Positions 1 through 11,900 are shown, counted from the stretch's first letter. The stretch is DNA of 64,000 bases from Cellulomonas sp. JH27-2 (GCF_014837175.1 NZ_JACYFR010000003.1:310001-374000), one strand, 5' to 3'. The notes: generated by a model from the sequence alone, not told the origin. Numbers and translations are program-made.

Positions 1-405
1 CCCTACGGCCTCGGCACCGGCTCGTCGCAGGGCTCGGCGTCCGAGGGGCGGGCGGCGCTCGCCTGGGCCAAGACCAAGATCGGGCTGCCGTACATCTGGG
101 GTGGCGCGGGACCGGACGGGTACGACTGCTCCGGCCTGACGATGTCGGCGTGGAAGGCCGCGGGCGTCTACCTCAACCGCACCTCGCGCGACCAGTACAA
201 GCAGGTCCTGAAGATCAGCTACGACAACCTGCGCGTCGGTGACCTGGTGTTCTGGTCCACGGACCCGAGCAACCCGAATGCGGTCTATCACGTGGCCATG
301 TGGGCCGGGAACGGTCAGATCATGGAGGCGCCGTCACCGGGCAAGCCGCTGCGCATCACGTCGATGCGCTGGGCCAACACGATGCCGTACGCCGGCCGCC
401 CGTAA
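1..405 (+). CDS. NlpC/P60 family cell-wall endopeptidase, C-terminal part
   Basis: The gene runs off the left edge; the last 134 residues are visible. They form an NlpC/P60 domain, the cysteine peptidase fold that cuts peptide cross-links of peptidoglycan outside the cell. The catalytic Cys lies in YDCSGL (TGC at 127-129) and the catalytic His in YHVAMW (CAC at 289-291). The Trp-Gly-Gly stretch before the Cys and the GDLVFW segment are also typical. The domain ends at the C-terminus, the usual layout for secreted actinobacterial hydrolases with an N-terminal coiled coil, but that N-terminus is not in the window, so the exact subfamily cannot be named. Confidence 0.9.
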   Translation, partial: PYGLGTGSSQGSASEGRAALAWAKTKIGLPYIWGGAGPDGYDCSGLTMSAWKAAGVYLNRTSRDQYKQVLKISYDNLRVGDLVFWSTDPSNPNAVYHVAMWAGNGQIMEAPSPGKPLRITSMRWANTMPYAGRP

Positions 406-431
406 CGCCGGTCGGCGTGCGTCGCGGCCGA

Positions 432-500
432 TGGGTGCAGCCGTGGTCGCACCGGACGTGACCTGCGCGGGCACGTGCGCCGCAACCATCGCTGCAGCCA
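432..500. repeat. Imperfect palindromic repeat element, copy 1
   Basis: Two 20-base arms (432-451 and 481-500) are inverted relative to each other with several mismatches and enclose a 29-base loop. The right arm, with its flank, matches the right arm of the perfect palindrome at 18331-18350 at about 20 of 22 positions, and the loop length is the same. It lies between the convergent NlpC/P60 and ppa genes. This looks like a dispersed intergenic repeat; function unknown. Confidence 0.6.
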
Positions 501-508
501 TGGACGCA

Positions 509-549
509 CGAACGCCCCCGCCGGGACCTGGTCCGGGCGAGGGCGTTCG
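509..549. terminator. Bidirectional hairpin between NlpC/P60 gene and ppa
   Basis: Outer arms CGAACGCCC (509-517) and GGGCGTTCG (541-549) pair perfectly, with an imperfect inner GGACC/GGTCC stem. It sits between two convergent genes, so it probably ends transcripts from both sides. There is no clear U tract, as is common in high-GC actinobacteria. Confidence 0.65.
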
Positions 550-555
550 GTTGCG

Positions 556-1050
556 TCAGTGGTTGTAGCCCGCGTCGATCGCGCGCTGGCGCGACCGCTC
601 GATCTCGGCCTCGGCCTCGGCGCGACCGGTCCAGTGCGCACCCTCGACCGACTTGCCGGGCTCCAGGTCCTTGTAGACCTCGAAGAAGTGCTGGATCTCG
701 AGGCGGTGGAAGTCGGAGACGTCGTCGATGTCCTGACGCCACGCGGCGCGCTGGTCGCCCGTCGGGACGCAGAGCACCTTGTCGTCGCCGCCCGCCTCGT
801 CGCGCATGCGGAACATGCCGAGAGCGCGGCACCGGATCAGGCAGCCGGGGAACGTGGGCTCCTCGAGCAGCACCAGCGCGTCCAGCGGGTCGCCGTCCTC
901 GCCGAGGGTGCCCTCGATGAACCCGTAGTCGTCCGGGTACCGGGTCGAGGTGAACAGCATGCGGTCCAGCCGGATGCGGCCGGTCGCGTGGTCAACCTCG
1001 TACTTGTTGCGCTGCCCCTTGGGGATCTCGATCGTGACGTCGAACTCCAC
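556..1050 (-). CDS. ppa: Inorganic pyrophosphatase (family I)
   Basis: Encodes 164 residues, the normal length for the soluble family I enzyme that hydrolyses pyrophosphate to phosphate in the cytoplasm and so drives nucleotide and aminoacyl-tRNA synthesis. The start IEIPKG and the metal-binding signature DGDPLD (residues 52-57, three aspartates) are seen. The GTG start at 1050 is chosen because GGAGGAG lies a few bases upstream and the family motif begins immediately. It is divergent from dacB, the arrangement found in other actinobacteria. Confidence 0.96.
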   Translation of the reverse strand: MEFDVTIEIPKGQRNKYEVDHATGRIRLDRMLFTSTRYPDDYGFIEGTLGEDGDPLDALVLLEEPTFPGCLIRCRALGMFRMRDEAGGDDKVLCVPTGDQRAAWRQDIDDVSDFHRLEIQHFFEVYKDLEPGKSVEGAHWTGRAEAEAEIERSRQRAIDAGYNH

Positions 1051-1215
1051 AGCTCTCCTCCACCGCGTTGGACGGCGCCCGGGTCCCGGGACTGCTCGAC
1101 GCGACACTCTCGTGGTGACGGCGCGCCTGGGTGTCGGGGGCGCCTTTGTCTCGCACAGTAGTCTGACGCACCGCCGGGGGACTTGCCCCGAAGTTCCGCA
1201 GAAGATCAGGTGATC

Positions 1216-2646
1216 ATGGCCACAGGCGCACGCGTCGTCGGCGCGACGACGCTGATCCTGCTGCTGTGCGGGGGTGCGTACCTGACCGCGGACGCGCACG
1301 ACGTGGTGCCCGGGCCGCTGACGCTCGAGCCGGTCCAGTCGCCCCCGCCGCCGTTCCCGACGGCGCCCGGGGCGGTCGAGGCTCCCGATCCCGACCCGGC
1401 CCTGGCGGACCTCGACCCGCAGGCGCCGGTCCCGACGGCCGCCAAGATCCAGCCCTTGGTGAACGCGCTGGCGTCCGACGAGCGCCTCGGGTCGGCCAAG
1501 CACGTCGGCATCGTCGTCTCCGACCAGCTCACGGGCGACGTCCTGGGGTCGCACCTGCCCGACGACGGACGCACGCCCGCCTCCAACGCCAAGCTCGTGA
1601 CGGCCGTCGGCGCCCTCAGTGCGCTGCCCGGCGACACGACGCTGCCGACGCGCGTGGTGCGGGGGTCGGCGGACCAGATCGTGCTGGTGGGCGGCGGCGA
1701 CATGATGCTCGGGTCGGACAGGGGCGACGACGACGCCGTCCTGGGCCACGCCGGGATCGGCGACCTGGCCCGGGCGACGGCCAAGAAGCTCAAGCTCGCG
1801 GGCACGACGAGCGTGAGTCTGGGGTTCGACGACTCGCTGTTCACCGGCCCGACGCTGAGCCCTGGCTGGGACGACAACGACATCGCCGCCGGGTACGTCG
1901 CGCCCGTGACCGCGCTCGCCGTGAACATCGCCGCGACCCGCCCGTTCCAGGGCATCGAGGACTACCCGCCGCGCTACCCCGACCCGTCGGCCGCGGCCGC
2001 ACGGACGTTCGCGCAGCGGCTCGAGGCGGCGGGCATCACGGTGCAGGGCACTCCGACGCGCATCACCGCCCCCAGCGGCGCGCAGCAGCTCGCGGTGGTG
2101 CGCTCCGCGCCGCTCGAGCAGATCGTCCACTTCTTCCTCGACACCTCCGACAACACGATCACCGAGGTCGTCTCGCGGCTCGTCGCGATCCAGGCCGAGC
2201 TGCCGGCCAGCTTCGGCGGCGGGACGCAGGCCGTGCTGCGTGCGGTGCAGCTGGCGGGCGTCGACACCAAGGGTGCGCACCTCGCGGACGCGTCGGGCCT
2301 CGGCTACGACTCCAAGCTCCCGGCGCGCGTGCTCGCCGACCTGGTGAAGCTGTCCACGGACCCCGCCCACCCCGAGCTGCGCTCGGTCGCCATCGGGATG
2401 CCCATCGCGGGCCTGACCGGCACGCTCACCGACCGCTTCACGCTGTCCCCCGCCCGCGGCTACCTGCGCGCCAAGACCGGCAGCCTCAAGCACGTCACCG
2501 CGCTGTCCGGCACCATCCTGGACAGCGAGGGGCGCCAGCTCGTGTTCTCCGTGATCGCGGACGGGACGCCCGACGGCGGGCAGTGGGCGCCGCGGCAGGC
2601 GATCGACGCGTTCGCGACGACGCTGTCGAGGTGCGGCTGCCGCTGA
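1216..2646 (+). CDS. dacB: D-alanyl-D-alanine carboxypeptidase / PBP4-type (peptidase S13)
   Basis: A 476-residue exported serine peptidase that trims or cleaves peptidoglycan cross-links. A signal anchor occupies residues 7-25, followed by a Pro/Ala-rich linker. All three penicillin-binding motifs are present: S123-N-A-K126, S311-D-N313 and K420-T-G422. The ATG at 1216 is preferred over the upstream TTG (1183) and GTG (1210) because it puts the hydrophobic segment at the N-terminus and AGG sits 5 bases upstream. It is followed by the DUF2342 gene and tilS, as in Mycobacterium. Confidence 0.92.
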   Translation: MATGARVVGATTLILLLCGGAYLTADAHDVVPGPLTLEPVQSPPPPFPTAPGAVEAPDPDPALADLDPQAPVPTAAKIQPLVNALASDERLGSAKHVGIVVSDQLTGDVLGSHLPDDGRTPASNAKLVTAVGALSALPGDTTLPTRVVRGSADQIVLVGGGDMMLGSDRGDDDAVLGHAGIGDLARATAKKLKLAGTTSVSLGFDDSLFTGPTLSPGWDDNDIAAGYVAPVTALAVNIAATRPFQGIEDYPPRYPDPSAAAARTFAQRLEAAGITVQGTPTRITAPSGAQQLAVVRSAPLEQIVHFFLDTSDNTITEVVSRLVAIQAELPASFGGGTQAVLRAVQLAGVDTKGAHLADASGLGYDSKLPARVLADLVKLSTDPAHPELRSVAIGMPIAGLTGTLTDRFTLSPARGYLRAKTGSLKHVTALSGTILDSEGRQLVFSVIADGTPDGGQWAPRQAIDAFATTLSRCGCR

Positions 2647-2731
2647 GCGTGCTCGCCGGGCGCCGCCGAGTCCCGCCGAGTTCCCGGTTGCGCGCTGGGC
2701 GCAATCCGGTCGCGTGCGTGCGGGCTCGGGT

Positions 2732-2737
2732 TAGTTT
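2732..2737 (+). promoter_or_regulatory. -10-like box for the DUF2342 gene
   Basis: TAGTTT ends 6 bases before the ATG at 2744 and no ribosome-binding site lies between, suggesting a leaderless transcript. Confidence 0.5.
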
Positions 2738-2743
2738 GGCCCG

Positions 2744-3775
2744 ATGGAGCAGCCGCCGGTCGACTGGGACGCCGCCGCGAAGGTCGCCGGGCGGTTGGCG
2801 CCCCCGGGCCCGCGCGCGGACCGCGCCGAGCTGGAGGAGCTCGTCGCCGGGCTGCGCGGCGTCGCGGCGCCGGCCGCCGAGCACGCGTCGGCCAGCACGG
2901 GTCTGGTGCCGGCGGACGGTCGGGCGCCGGCCGACGTCTCGCGCGTGCTGGTCGTGGACCGGCCCGGTTGGGCGCGTGCCAACACGCAGATGTTCGCGAC
3001 GATGGCCGAGCCGCTGTCCGCGATCATCGGCGACAAGCGCAACACCGCGGCCTCCCGCCTGGCCGCGGCGACGCAGGTGGGCGGCGTGCTCGCGCTGCTG
3101 GCGGGCAAGGTGCTGGGCCAGTTCGACCCGTTCACGGCCGGGCCCGACGGCCGGGGCCGCCTGCTGCTCGTCGCGCCCAACGTCCTGCACCTGGAGCGCA
3201 CGCTGCGCGTGGACCCCGCCGACTTCCGCCTGTGGGTCGCGCTGCACGAGCAGACGCACGCGCTGCAGTTCGCCGCCGCGCCCTGGCTCGCCGACCACCT
3301 GCGCACCAGGTCCGCGTCGCTGCTGCACGACTTCGACGAGGACCGGCGCAGCGAGCTGGTCGCGTCGGTCGCGAACGTGCTGCGCGGCGGGTCCGTGCTG
3401 GACGTGCTGTCCGACGAGCAGCGCGTGGTGTTCGAGGAGGTCGGTGCCGTGATGGCGCTGCTGGAGGGCCACGCCGACGTCGCGATGGACGAGGTCGGGC
3501 CGGCGGTGGTGCCCACCGTCGCGACCATCCGCAAGAAGTTCGAGGCCAAGCGCGACGAAGGCGCCTCCGCCGGCGGTGGGCAGCGGGTGCTGCGCCGGCT
3601 GCTGGGCCTGGACACCAAGCTGGCCCAGTACCGCGACGGCGCCGCGTTCGTGCGCGCCGTCCAGGAGCGCGTGGGACGCGACGGGTTCAACGCCGTGTTC
3701 GCGTCCCCCGAGAACCTGCCCCGCGCCACGGAGATCGCCGACCCGGCCACCTGGGTCGCCCGCGTGCACGGTTGA
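2744..3775 (+). CDS. Zinc-dependent metalloprotease-like protein (DUF2342)
   Basis: 343 residues. The zinc-protease motif HEQTH (residues 168-172) is followed by ALQF. This actinobacterial family (formerly described as 'coenzyme F420 biosynthesis associated') is metzincin-like, but its substrate is not established and no signal peptide is seen, so it should be cytoplasmic. Its place directly upstream of tilS is conserved in actinobacteria. The gap to tilS is 4 bases, so the two are probably co-transcribed. Confidence 0.85.
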   Translation: MEQPPVDWDAAAKVAGRLAPPGPRADRAELEELVAGLRGVAAPAAEHASASTGLVPADGRAPADVSRVLVVDRPGWARANTQMFATMAEPLSAIIGDKRNTAASRLAAATQVGGVLALLAGKVLGQFDPFTAGPDGRGRLLLVAPNVLHLERTLRVDPADFRLWVALHEQTHALQFAAAPWLADHLRTRSASLLHDFDEDRRSELVASVANVLRGGSVLDVLSDEQRVVFEEVGAVMALLEGHADVAMDEVGPAVVPTVATIRKKFEAKRDEGASAGGGQRVLRRLLGLDTKLAQYRDGAAFVRAVQERVGRDGFNAVFASPENLPRATEIADPATWVARVHG

Positions 3776-3779
3776 CGCG

Positions 3780-4847
3780 ATGGCCGGACCCCACCCCGCC
3801 GTCGCGGCGGCCAGGAGCGCCGTGCGTTCGTCGGTCGTGGACCTGGCGCCGGGCTCGCTGGTGCTGGTCGCCTGCTCGGGCGGCACGGACTCCCTGGCCC
3901 TGGCGGCCGCGACGGCCTTCGTCGCCGGTGCGCGGCTGCGGGCCGGTGCGGTCGTCGTCGACCACGGGCTGCAACCGGGCTCTGCCGCCGTCGCCGAGCG
4001 GGCGGCCGAGGCCTGCCGCGCGCTGGGGCTGGCGCCCGTGCTCGTGGTGCGCGTGGACGTCGGGACCGCAGGCGGCCCGGAGGCCGCGGCCCGCGGTGCG
4101 CGCTACGCCGCGCTGGAGAAGGCGGCGGCCGACGAGGGTGCGGCCGCCGTGCTCGTCGGGCACACCCTCGACGACCAGGCCGAGACGGTGCTGCTGGGCC
4201 TGGCCCGCGGCTCGGGAGCGCGTTCGCTCGCGGGGATGCCCGCGGTCCGCGGCATCCTTCGTCGGCCCTTGCTGGGCCTGACCCGCGCACAGACGGCCGC
4301 CGCCTGCGAGGCGCAGGGCCTGGACCCGTGGCACGACCCGACGAACGCCGGCGCCCCGGGCGACCCGCTGCGCAGCCGGTTGCGCGCGGAGGTGATGCCG
4401 CTGCTGGGACGCGTGCTGGGTCCGGGCGTCCCGGCAGCCCTCGCCCGCACTGCGGCCCAGCTGGCCGAGGACGCGGACACCCTGGACGCCCAGGCGGCCG
4501 AGCTCGTCGCCGCCGCTCGGGTCGCTCCGCCGGCGGTGCTGGACGTCGGCGTGCTGGCGCAGGCGCCGGTCGCCGTGCGGCGGCGGGCCGTGCGGGCCGC
4601 CGCCGTCGCCGCCGGCAGTCCTGCGGGGGCGCTGCTGCGCGTGCACGTGCTGGCGCTCGACGCGCTCGTCGTCGACTGGCGCGGGCAGGGGCCGGTGGAC
4701 CTGCCGGGCGGGCTGGCGGCCACGCGTGCGTGTGGCAGGCTTGTCATCGGCCCTCCGGGGCCGGTCGCTCCCGTCCAGCCCGCCGACGTGCCGGGGCAGG
4801 CGAGCAAGGTACAGAGCGGGTTCGCCCGGAACGACGACGAGGAGTAA
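3780..4847 (+). CDS. tilS: tRNA(Ile)-lysidine synthase
   Basis: 355 residues. The enzyme uses ATP and lysine to convert C34 of the CAU anticodon of tRNA-Ile2 to lysidine, so that it reads AUA. The PP-loop SGGTDS (residues 33-38) binds ATP; an N-type ATP-pyrophosphatase core follows, with a short C-terminal part as in other actinobacteria. The ATG at 3780 is chosen because the PP-loop then lies at the usual distance from the N-terminus and it follows the previous stop by 4 bases. hpt starts 2 bases after the stop. Confidence 0.95.
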   Translation: MAGPHPAVAAARSAVRSSVVDLAPGSLVLVACSGGTDSLALAAATAFVAGARLRAGAVVVDHGLQPGSAAVAERAAEACRALGLAPVLVVRVDVGTAGGPEAAARGARYAALEKAAADEGAAAVLVGHTLDDQAETVLLGLARGSGARSLAGMPAVRGILRRPLLGLTRAQTAAACEAQGLDPWHDPTNAGAPGDPLRSRLRAEVMPLLGRVLGPGVPAALARTAAQLAEDADTLDAQAAELVAAARVAPPAVLDVGVLAQAPVAVRRRAVRAAAVAAGSPAGALLRVHVLALDALVVDWRGQGPVDLPGGLAATRACGRLVIGPPGPVAPVQPADVPGQASKVQSGFARNDDEE

Positions 4848-4849
4848 CG

Positions 4850-5404
4850 GTGGATCCTGCGGACATGGGCGACGACCTCGAGCGGGTGCTGCTCACCGAG
4901 GAGCAGCTGCACACGCGGCTCGACGAGATCGCGGCGCAGATCGACGCCGACTACGCCGGCAAGGACCTGCTGCTCGTCGGCGTCCTCAAGGGCGCGGTCA
5001 TGGTGATGGCGGACCTGGCGCGGCGCCTGCACTCGTCGGTGCAGATGGACTGGATGGCCGTCTCGTCGTACGGGTCGGGCACCAAGTCGTCGGGCGTCGT
5101 GCGGATCCTCAAGGACCTGGACGCGGACCTGACGGGACGCCACGTGCTGGTCGTCGAGGACATCATCGACTCGGGCCTCACCCTGTCCTGGCTGCTGTCC
5201 AACCTGCGCAGCCGCGGCCCGGCCAGCGTCGAGATCGCGACCATGCTGCGCAAGCCCGAGGCCGCCAAGGTCGAGGTCGACGTGCGCTACGTCGGGTTCG
5301 ACATCCCCCCGGAGTTCGTCGTCGGCTACGGCCTGGACTACGCCGAGAAGTACCGCAACCTGCCCTTCGTCGGGACGCTCGCGCCGCACGTGTACGGGGC
5401 GTGA
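4850..5404 (+). CDS. hpt: Hypoxanthine(-guanine) phosphoribosyltransferase
   Basis: 184 residues. Salvages hypoxanthine and guanine with PRPP to give IMP and GMP. The PRPP-binding loop [12 protein letters not shown] (residues 101-112) is intact and the flexible-loop SYG segment (74-76) is seen. GTG at 4850 is chosen over the ATG at 4865 because GGAG (4841-4844) lies at ideal spacing, overlapping the end of tilS. The tilS-hpt-ftsH order is widespread in Gram-positive bacteria. Confidence 0.95.
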   Translation: MDPADMGDDLERVLLTEEQLHTRLDEIAAQIDADYAGKDLLLVGVLKGAVMVMADLARRLHSSVQMDWMAVSSYGSGTKSSGVVRILKDLDADLTGRHVLVVEDIIDSGLTLSWLLSNLRSRGPASVEIATMLRKPEAAKVEVDVRYVGFDIPPEFVVGYGLDYAEKYRNLPFVGTLAPHVYGA

Positions 5405-5507
5405 CCTGTGCCCTGGGCGAACAGGGACGGGTCCTGACAGATTCTGCGTGTACTTTCGAGCAGACCGTCCCCGCGAACACAGGAGGAAGGGCTCGTCCCG
5501 ACCGCCG

Positions 5508-7540
<2,033 letters not shown>

Positions 7541-7541
<1 letters not shown>

Positions 7542-8143
7542 TGGTCGACCCCATCGGGTTCCCGGACGGGGCGGTCGGGGAGTACGACCAGGACCGCGTC
7601 GAGCGCGCCATCCGCGAGCTGCTGCTCGCGGTGGGCGAGGACCCCGACCGGGAGGGGCTCAAGGAGACGCCGGCCCGCGTCGCACGCTCCTACCGGGAGA
7701 TCTTCGCCGGGCTCTTCCAGGAGCCGGCCGACGTCCTGACCACCACGTTCGACCTCGGTCACGAGGAGATGGTGCTGGTCAAGGACATCGAGGTGTACTC
7801 GACGTGCGAGCACCACCTGGTGCCGTTCCACGGCGTCGCGCACGTCGGCTACATCCCCGGCGCCGACGGCCGCATCACGGGCCTGTCCAAGCTGGCGCGG
7901 CTCGTCGACGTGTACGCGCGTCGCCCGCAGGTGCAGGAGCGGCTGACGTCGCAGATCGCCGACGCGCTCGTCGAGGGGCTGCAGCCCCGCGGCGTGCTCG
8001 TCGTCGTCGAGTGCGAGCACCTGTGCATGTCGATGCGCGGCGTGCGCAAGCCCGGCTCGCGGACGGTGACGTCGGCCGTGCGCGGGCAGATGCGCGACGT
8101 GGCCACCCGCGCCGAGGCGATGAGCCTGGTGCTGGGCCGCTGA
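7541..8143 (+). CDS. folE: GTP cyclohydrolase I
   Basis: 200 residues. First step of folate synthesis: GTP to 7,8-dihydroneopterin triphosphate. The zinc-binding Cys and His of [10 protein letters not shown] and the later [11 protein letters not shown] segment are present, so this is the zinc-dependent FolE1 type. The ATG overlaps the ftsH stop (TGATG) by one base, so it is translationally coupled. It opens the folate cluster folE-folP-folB/K. Confidence 0.96.
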
Positions 8144-8173
8144 CGCGGTCTCCCGTCCGTCGTCGCCGACGCC

Positions 8174-8179
8174 TACGAT
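8174..8179 (+). promoter_or_regulatory. -10-like box for folP
   Basis: TACGAT ends 7 bases before the GTG at 8187; no Shine-Dalgarno sequence is visible. It suggests an internal leaderless start inside the folate cluster. Confidence 0.55.
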
Positions 8180-8186
8180 CGCTCCC

Positions 8187-9104
8187 GTGACACCCCGAGG
8201 ACCGGCTCCGCTGCCGGACCGCCTGCGCGCGGCGGACCGCACGCTGGTGATGGGCGTCGTCAACGTGACGCCGGACTCGTTCTCGGACGGTGGTCGCTGG
8301 TACACGCCGAATGCGGCGGTCGCGCACGGGCTGACGATGCTCGAGCAGGGTGCGGACGTCCTGGACGTGGGCGGGGAGTCCACCCGGCCGGGCGCGCGAC
8401 GCGTGCCGGTCGAGGAGGAGCTCGAGCGCGTGCTGCCGGTGATCGAGGCGCTCGCGCAGCGCGGCGCCGCGGTGAGCGTCGACACGACGCGCGCCCAGGT
8501 GGCCGCCGCGGCCGTCGAGCGGGGCGCGGTCCTGGTGAACGACGTGTCGGGCGGGCTGGCCGACGACGACATGGCGGAGGTCGTCGCGCGCACGGGCGTC
8601 GCCTACGTCGTCATGCACTGGCGCGGCCACGCGGACGTCATGGACGACCACGCGCAGTACGACGACGTGGTCGCCGACGTGCGCCGCGAGCTGGCGGACC
8701 GGCGCGCCGCGCTGCGGGCCGCCGGGGTGCACGACGGCCAGCTGGTCCTGGACCCGGGCCTGGGCTTCGCGAAGCCGGGCGCCGCCAACTGGCCGCTGCT
8801 GGCCCGACTGCCCGAGCTCGTCGCCGACGGCTACCCCGTGCTGGTCGGCGCGAGCCGCAAGCGCTTCCTCGGCCACCTGCTCGCGGGCTCGGACGGCACC
8901 CCGGCGCCGCCGCTGGCGCGTGACCACGCGACGGCCGCGATCAGTGCGCTCGCCGCGGCGAACGGCGCCTGGTGCGTGCGCGTCCACGACGTGCCGGCGT
9001 CGGTGGATGCTGTGCGTGTCGCCGGTGCGTGGCAGGCTGCGCAAGGATCGGACGACGAGCTTGCGGTCGACGAGGACGCACGAACGGGAGGGACGGGCCG
9101 GTGA
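8187..9104 (+). CDS. folP: Dihydropteroate synthase
   Basis: 305 residues. Condenses 6-hydroxymethyl-dihydropterin pyrophosphate with p-aminobenzoate to dihydropteroate; the sulfonamide target. Signature segments NVTPDSFSDGG and GGESTRPGA (the pterin- and pABA-binding loops) and a late GASRKRFLG are present. GTG 8187 is the only start consistent with the N-terminal strand. The stop overlaps the folB/K start (GTGA). Confidence 0.95.
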   Translation: MTPRGPAPLPDRLRAADRTLVMGVVNVTPDSFSDGGRWYTPNAAVAHGLTMLEQGADVLDVGGESTRPGARRVPVEEELERVLPVIEALAQRGAAVSVDTTRAQVAAAAVERGAVLVNDVSGGLADDDMAEVVARTGVAYVVMHWRGHADVMDDHAQYDDVVADVRRELADRRAALRAAGVHDGQLVLDPGLGFAKPGAANWPLLARLPELVADGYPVLVGASRKRFLGHLLAGSDGTPAPPLARDHATAAISALAAANGAWCVRVHDVPASVDAVRVAGAWQAAQGSDDELAVDEDARTGGTGR

Positions 9105-10507
9105 GCCAGTTCGACGAAGGGGCCGTGGTCGACGACCAGCGTCGCCGCCTGGACCAGATCCGCCTGAGCGGCATCACCGCGACCGGCTACCACGGCGTGT
9201 TCGAGCACGAGCGCCGCGAGGGGCAGACGTTCGTCGCGGACGTCGTCGTGCACCTGGACACCCGCCGTGCCGCCGCGCGCGACGACCTCACGCACACGCT
9301 GCACTACGGCGAGCTCGCGATCGAGATCGCGGCCGTCCTGGAGGGCGAACCGGTCGACCTCATCGAGACGGTCGCCGAGCGCATCGCCGCGACCGTGCTG
9401 GCGCACCCCATCGTTCAGGCCGTCGACGTGGCCGTGCACAAGCCGCAGGCGCCCATCGAGGTGCCGTTCGGCGACGTCGTCGTCGCGATCCGCCGCGACC
9501 GCACCAAGCTGCCCGCCGCCGAGCCGTACGTGGCCGCGTCGGACCGGCACCCCACACCCGCCGCTACCCGCTCCGGACCGACGCCCACGGCCGCGTTCCC
9601 CGTGACGCCCGCGCCGGGCTCGCCCGCCGCTCCCGCCCTGCCCCCGGTCCCTGCGCCGCTGGAGGCTCCCGCGATCGCTCCCGGCACCGCGCCCGTCGCG
9701 GCCGTGGGCGCCGGCCTCCTGGTCGCGCCCGCGCCCGAGGGTGCACTGCCGGACGGCGTGCACGCGACGGTGCCGGACGTGGTCCCCTCGGTCGTGCCGG
9801 ACGAAGGCCCGGACGCGATCGGCGCCCCGAGCCCGGAGCAGGAGCAGGTCCCGAGCCCCGCCACCGGCGAGGTGATCACCGACCAGTTCGACCGCACCCC
9901 GGACGCGCCCGTCGACGTGGTGCTCGCGCTCGGCTCCAACCTGGGCGCGCCGCAGGACACGCTGCGCCGCGCGGTCAGCGACCTGGGCGACGTGCCCGGC
10001 GTGCAGGTCGTCGACGTCTCGCCGCTGGCCCGGACGGCACCCGTCGGCGGACCGGAGCAGCCCGACTTCCTCAACGCGGTGGTCCTGGCCCGCACCACCT
10101 TGTCCGCGCGCGACCTGCTGCGTGCGACGCAGTCCGTCGAGCAGCTGCACGGCCGCGAGCGCATCGAGCACTGGGGCCCGCGCACCCTCGATGTCGACAT
10201 CATCGTGTACGGAACGCTCACGGCGGTGTCCGACGACCTGGAGGTCCCGCACCCGCGTGCGCACGAGCGGGCGTTCGTGCTGCAGCCCTGGGCGCAGGTG
10301 GCGCCCGACGCGACGCTGCCCGGCCTGGGCGGCGGCCCGGTCGCAGCGCTGGCCGCGACCGCACCCGACCGCGACGGTGTGCGCTGGCTGGCGCTCGACT
10401 GGCTGACCGCTCCGGTCCCGGCCGCGGCACCGGAACCGGACGCGCACCAGCCCGCGCCCGCCGCCCAGCACGCATCGCACGACGGCAACCCGGTGGCGCC
10501 GGCGTGA
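9101..10507 (+). CDS. folBK: Bifunctional dihydroneopterin aldolase / HPPK (FolB-FolK fusion)
   Basis: 468 residues. Residues about 17-132 are a dihydroneopterin aldolase (FolB; GYHGVFEHER, tight tetrameric tunnelling-fold family). Residues about 271-430 are 6-hydroxymethyl-dihydropterin pyrophosphokinase (FolK; LALGSNLG, then the WGPRTLDVDI catalytic strand). Between them is a linker of roughly 130 residues dominated by Pro, Ala, Gly and Val. The two activities are consecutive pathway steps between FolE and FolP. GTG 9101 has GGGAGG upstream and overlaps the folP stop. In mycobacteria folB and folK are separate adjacent genes, so here they are fused. Confidence 0.93.
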   Translation: MSQFDEGAVVDDQRRRLDQIRLSGITATGYHGVFEHERREGQTFVADVVVHLDTRRAAARDDLTHTLHYGELAIEIAAVLEGEPVDLIETVAERIAATVLAHPIVQAVDVAVHKPQAPIEVPFGDVVVAIRRDRTKLPAAEPYVAASDRHPTPAATRSGPTPTAAFPVTPAPGSPAAPALPPVPAPLEAPAIAPGTAPVAAVGAGLLVAPAPEGALPDGVHATVPDVVPSVVPDEGPDAIGAPSPEQEQVPSPATGEVITDQFDRTPDAPVDVVLALGSNLGAPQDTLRRAVSDLGDVPGVQVVDVSPLARTAPVGGPEQPDFLNAVVLARTTLSARDLLRATQSVEQLHGRERIEHWGPRTLDVDIIVYGTLTAVSDDLEVPHPRAHERAFVLQPWAQVAPDATLPGLGGGPVAALAATAPDRDGVRWLALDWLTAPVPAAAPEPDAHQPAPAAQHASHDGNPVAPA

Positions 10508-10989
10508 TCAGCCGCACCCGCTGGCAGACGCTCGTCGCGGTCGCCCTCGTCGTCGGGGTCGTCACGTGGCTGCTCATGCACGCCATGTACGACCGCGGGG
10601 CCACGCTGCCCGAGGTGTCGTGGCTCGTGGGCGGCGTGGAGCTGGTCATCGCCGCGGTCGTCTTCGTCATGGGCTGGCACGTGCGCCAGTACCTGCGAGG
10701 CAAGCGCCCCAGCCTGGACCCGATCCGCGCGGCCCGCACAGCCGTGCTGGCCAAGGCCGCGTGCTACACCGGCGCGCTGCTGGTCGGCTGGTACGGCGGT
10801 CAGCTCACGGTGCGCCTGACGCAGCTCGGCGACGTCGCGAACACCGGCCAGCGCGCCTGGGCCGCCGCCCTCGCCGCGCTGGGTGCGGTCGCGATGCTCG
10901 TCGTCGGCCTGGTCGTCGAGGCGTTCTGCCGCATCCCCCCGGCCGAGCCCGACGCGGAGAAGCGCCCGTCCACGCCGACGCACTCCTGA
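10504..10989 (+). CDS. DUF3180 family membrane protein
   Basis: 161 residues with four predicted transmembrane helices (about 9-28, 38-57, 79-98, 120-140) and a charged C-terminal tail. The family is conserved next to folK in actinobacteria; its role is unknown. GTG 10504 overlaps the folK stop as GTGA, so the two are coupled. Its stop lies 12 bases from the end of the convergent hepT gene. Confidence 0.85.
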   Translation: MISRTRWQTLVAVALVVGVVTWLLMHAMYDRGATLPEVSWLVGGVELVIAAVVFVMGWHVRQYLRGKRPSLDPIRAARTAVLAKAACYTGALLVGWYGGQLTVRLTQLGDVANTGQRAWAAALAALGAVAMLVVGLVVEAFCRIPPAEPDAEKRPSTPTHS

Positions 10990-11001
10990 CGACCGAGGGC
11001 G

Positions 11002-11394
11002 TCAGTCGTCGGAGGACTCCCGCGGCACGTCGATGGCGGCGAGCAGGGCCTCCACGGCGGCACCCAGCGGGCCCAGGTGGTCGTCGACGGTTGCGCGGAC
11101 GACCGCCAGGTCACGGCGGTGGTAGTGGTGCGAGAGCAGGTCGCGCATGCGCACGATCGACTGCCACGAGACCTCGGGTCGTTGCGCGGTCAGGTTTGCG
11201 TCCAGGTGCTTGACGGCCTCGCCGATCGCCATGATCCGCAAGGTCAGGGTGTCGGCGACGACGGACTGGAGGTCCGCGGTGTCGTCGGGCACCAGGGCGT
11301 CCAGGTGCTCCTGGAGTGCCTCGGCGCGGCGGATCGCGGCGACGGCGACGACGATGTCGGTGAGCCACTGCTCCTGCGTCCGACCTCGGCTCAC
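11002..11394 (-). CDS. hepT: HepT-like toxin (DUF86), type VII toxin-antitoxin system
   Basis: 130 residues, all-helical HEPN fold. The diagnostic RX4HXY ribonuclease motif is exact: R84, H89, Y91. In characterised HepT-MntA pairs this protein is an RNase toxin and its Tyr is AMPylated by the partner. The GTG start overlaps the mntA stop as GTGA. Both genes lie on the minus strand inside a run of plus-strand housekeeping genes. Function is inferred from family and motif. Confidence 0.88.
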   Translation of the reverse strand: MSRGRTQEQWLTDIVVAVAAIRRAEALQEHLDALVPDDTADLQSVVADTLTLRIMAIGEAVKHLDANLTAQRPEVSWQSIVRMRDLLSHHYHRRDLAVVRATVDDHLGPLGAAVEALLAAIDVPRESSDD

Positions 11395-11900
11395 AGCGCG
11401 ACCGCCTCGGCGAGTGCGGATGGCGCGACGTGGGGAGCGAGGATCGACTCCACAGCGACGTCGACGCGTTGGTCGAGGATCTCCTCGAGCTCGAGCCGAA
11501 GGTCGTCGGCGGGCAACAGACCGACGCGCTGGACGTCCATGTCGACCAGCAGATCGATGTCGGAGTCGGGACCGTCCTCGCCGCGAACGACCGAGCCGAA
11601 CACGCGAACGTTCCGTGCGCCGTGTCGGCGTGCTGCCGCGAGGACCTCCGCGCGCCGCGCACGCAGCTGCGTCATGCGAGGAGTGCGGGAATTCAGCGTG
11701 TGGCGGGACGGGATCGCGTCCAGCTGGAGCCGCGCGCCGGCTGCCGCGACGAGCCGCTCGAGAGTCGCGACGGTCGGGGACGAGACGCCCGCCTCGTACC
11801 GTGCGACAGCGGGCTGCGACGTACCCGCCAGCTCGGCCAGCTCTCGCTGGGTGAGGCCGGCAGCACGTCGCACGTCGTGGATGAGTGGGGCACCGGACAT
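11391..11900 (-). CDS. mntA: XRE-type HTH fused to minimal nucleotidyltransferase antitoxin (MntA)
   Basis: 169 residues. The N-terminal 1-60 is an XRE helix-turn-helix (LTQRELAELAG then SQPAVARYEAG). Residues about 78-155 are a minimal nucleotidyltransferase with the exact GSX10DXD motif (G102, S103, D114, D116) and a possible third acidic residue D147. Known MntA proteins neutralise HepT by adding AMP to it. Here a DNA-binding domain is built in, so the antitoxin probably also represses its own promoter. ATG 11900 is preceded by a -10 box at leaderless distance. Confidence 0.88.
   Translation of the reverse strand: MSGAPLIHDVRRAAGLTQRELAELAGTSQPAVARYEAGVSSPTVATLERLVAAAGARLQLDAIPSRHTLNSRTPRMTQLRARRAEVLAAARRHGARNVRVFGSVVRGEDGPDSDIDLLVDMDVQRVGLLPADDLRLELEEILDQRVDVAVESILAPHVAPSALAEAVAL

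Noticed and set aside
1183..1215. Upstream TTG/GTG starts for dacB
   Set aside because: They add a polar extension before the signal anchor; ATG 1216 gives a normal secretion signal.
556..2493. Very long minus-strand open frame covering ppa and antisense to dacB
   Set aside because: Only the ppa part has family motifs; the rest is an Arg/Gly-rich mirror of dacB caused by high GC.
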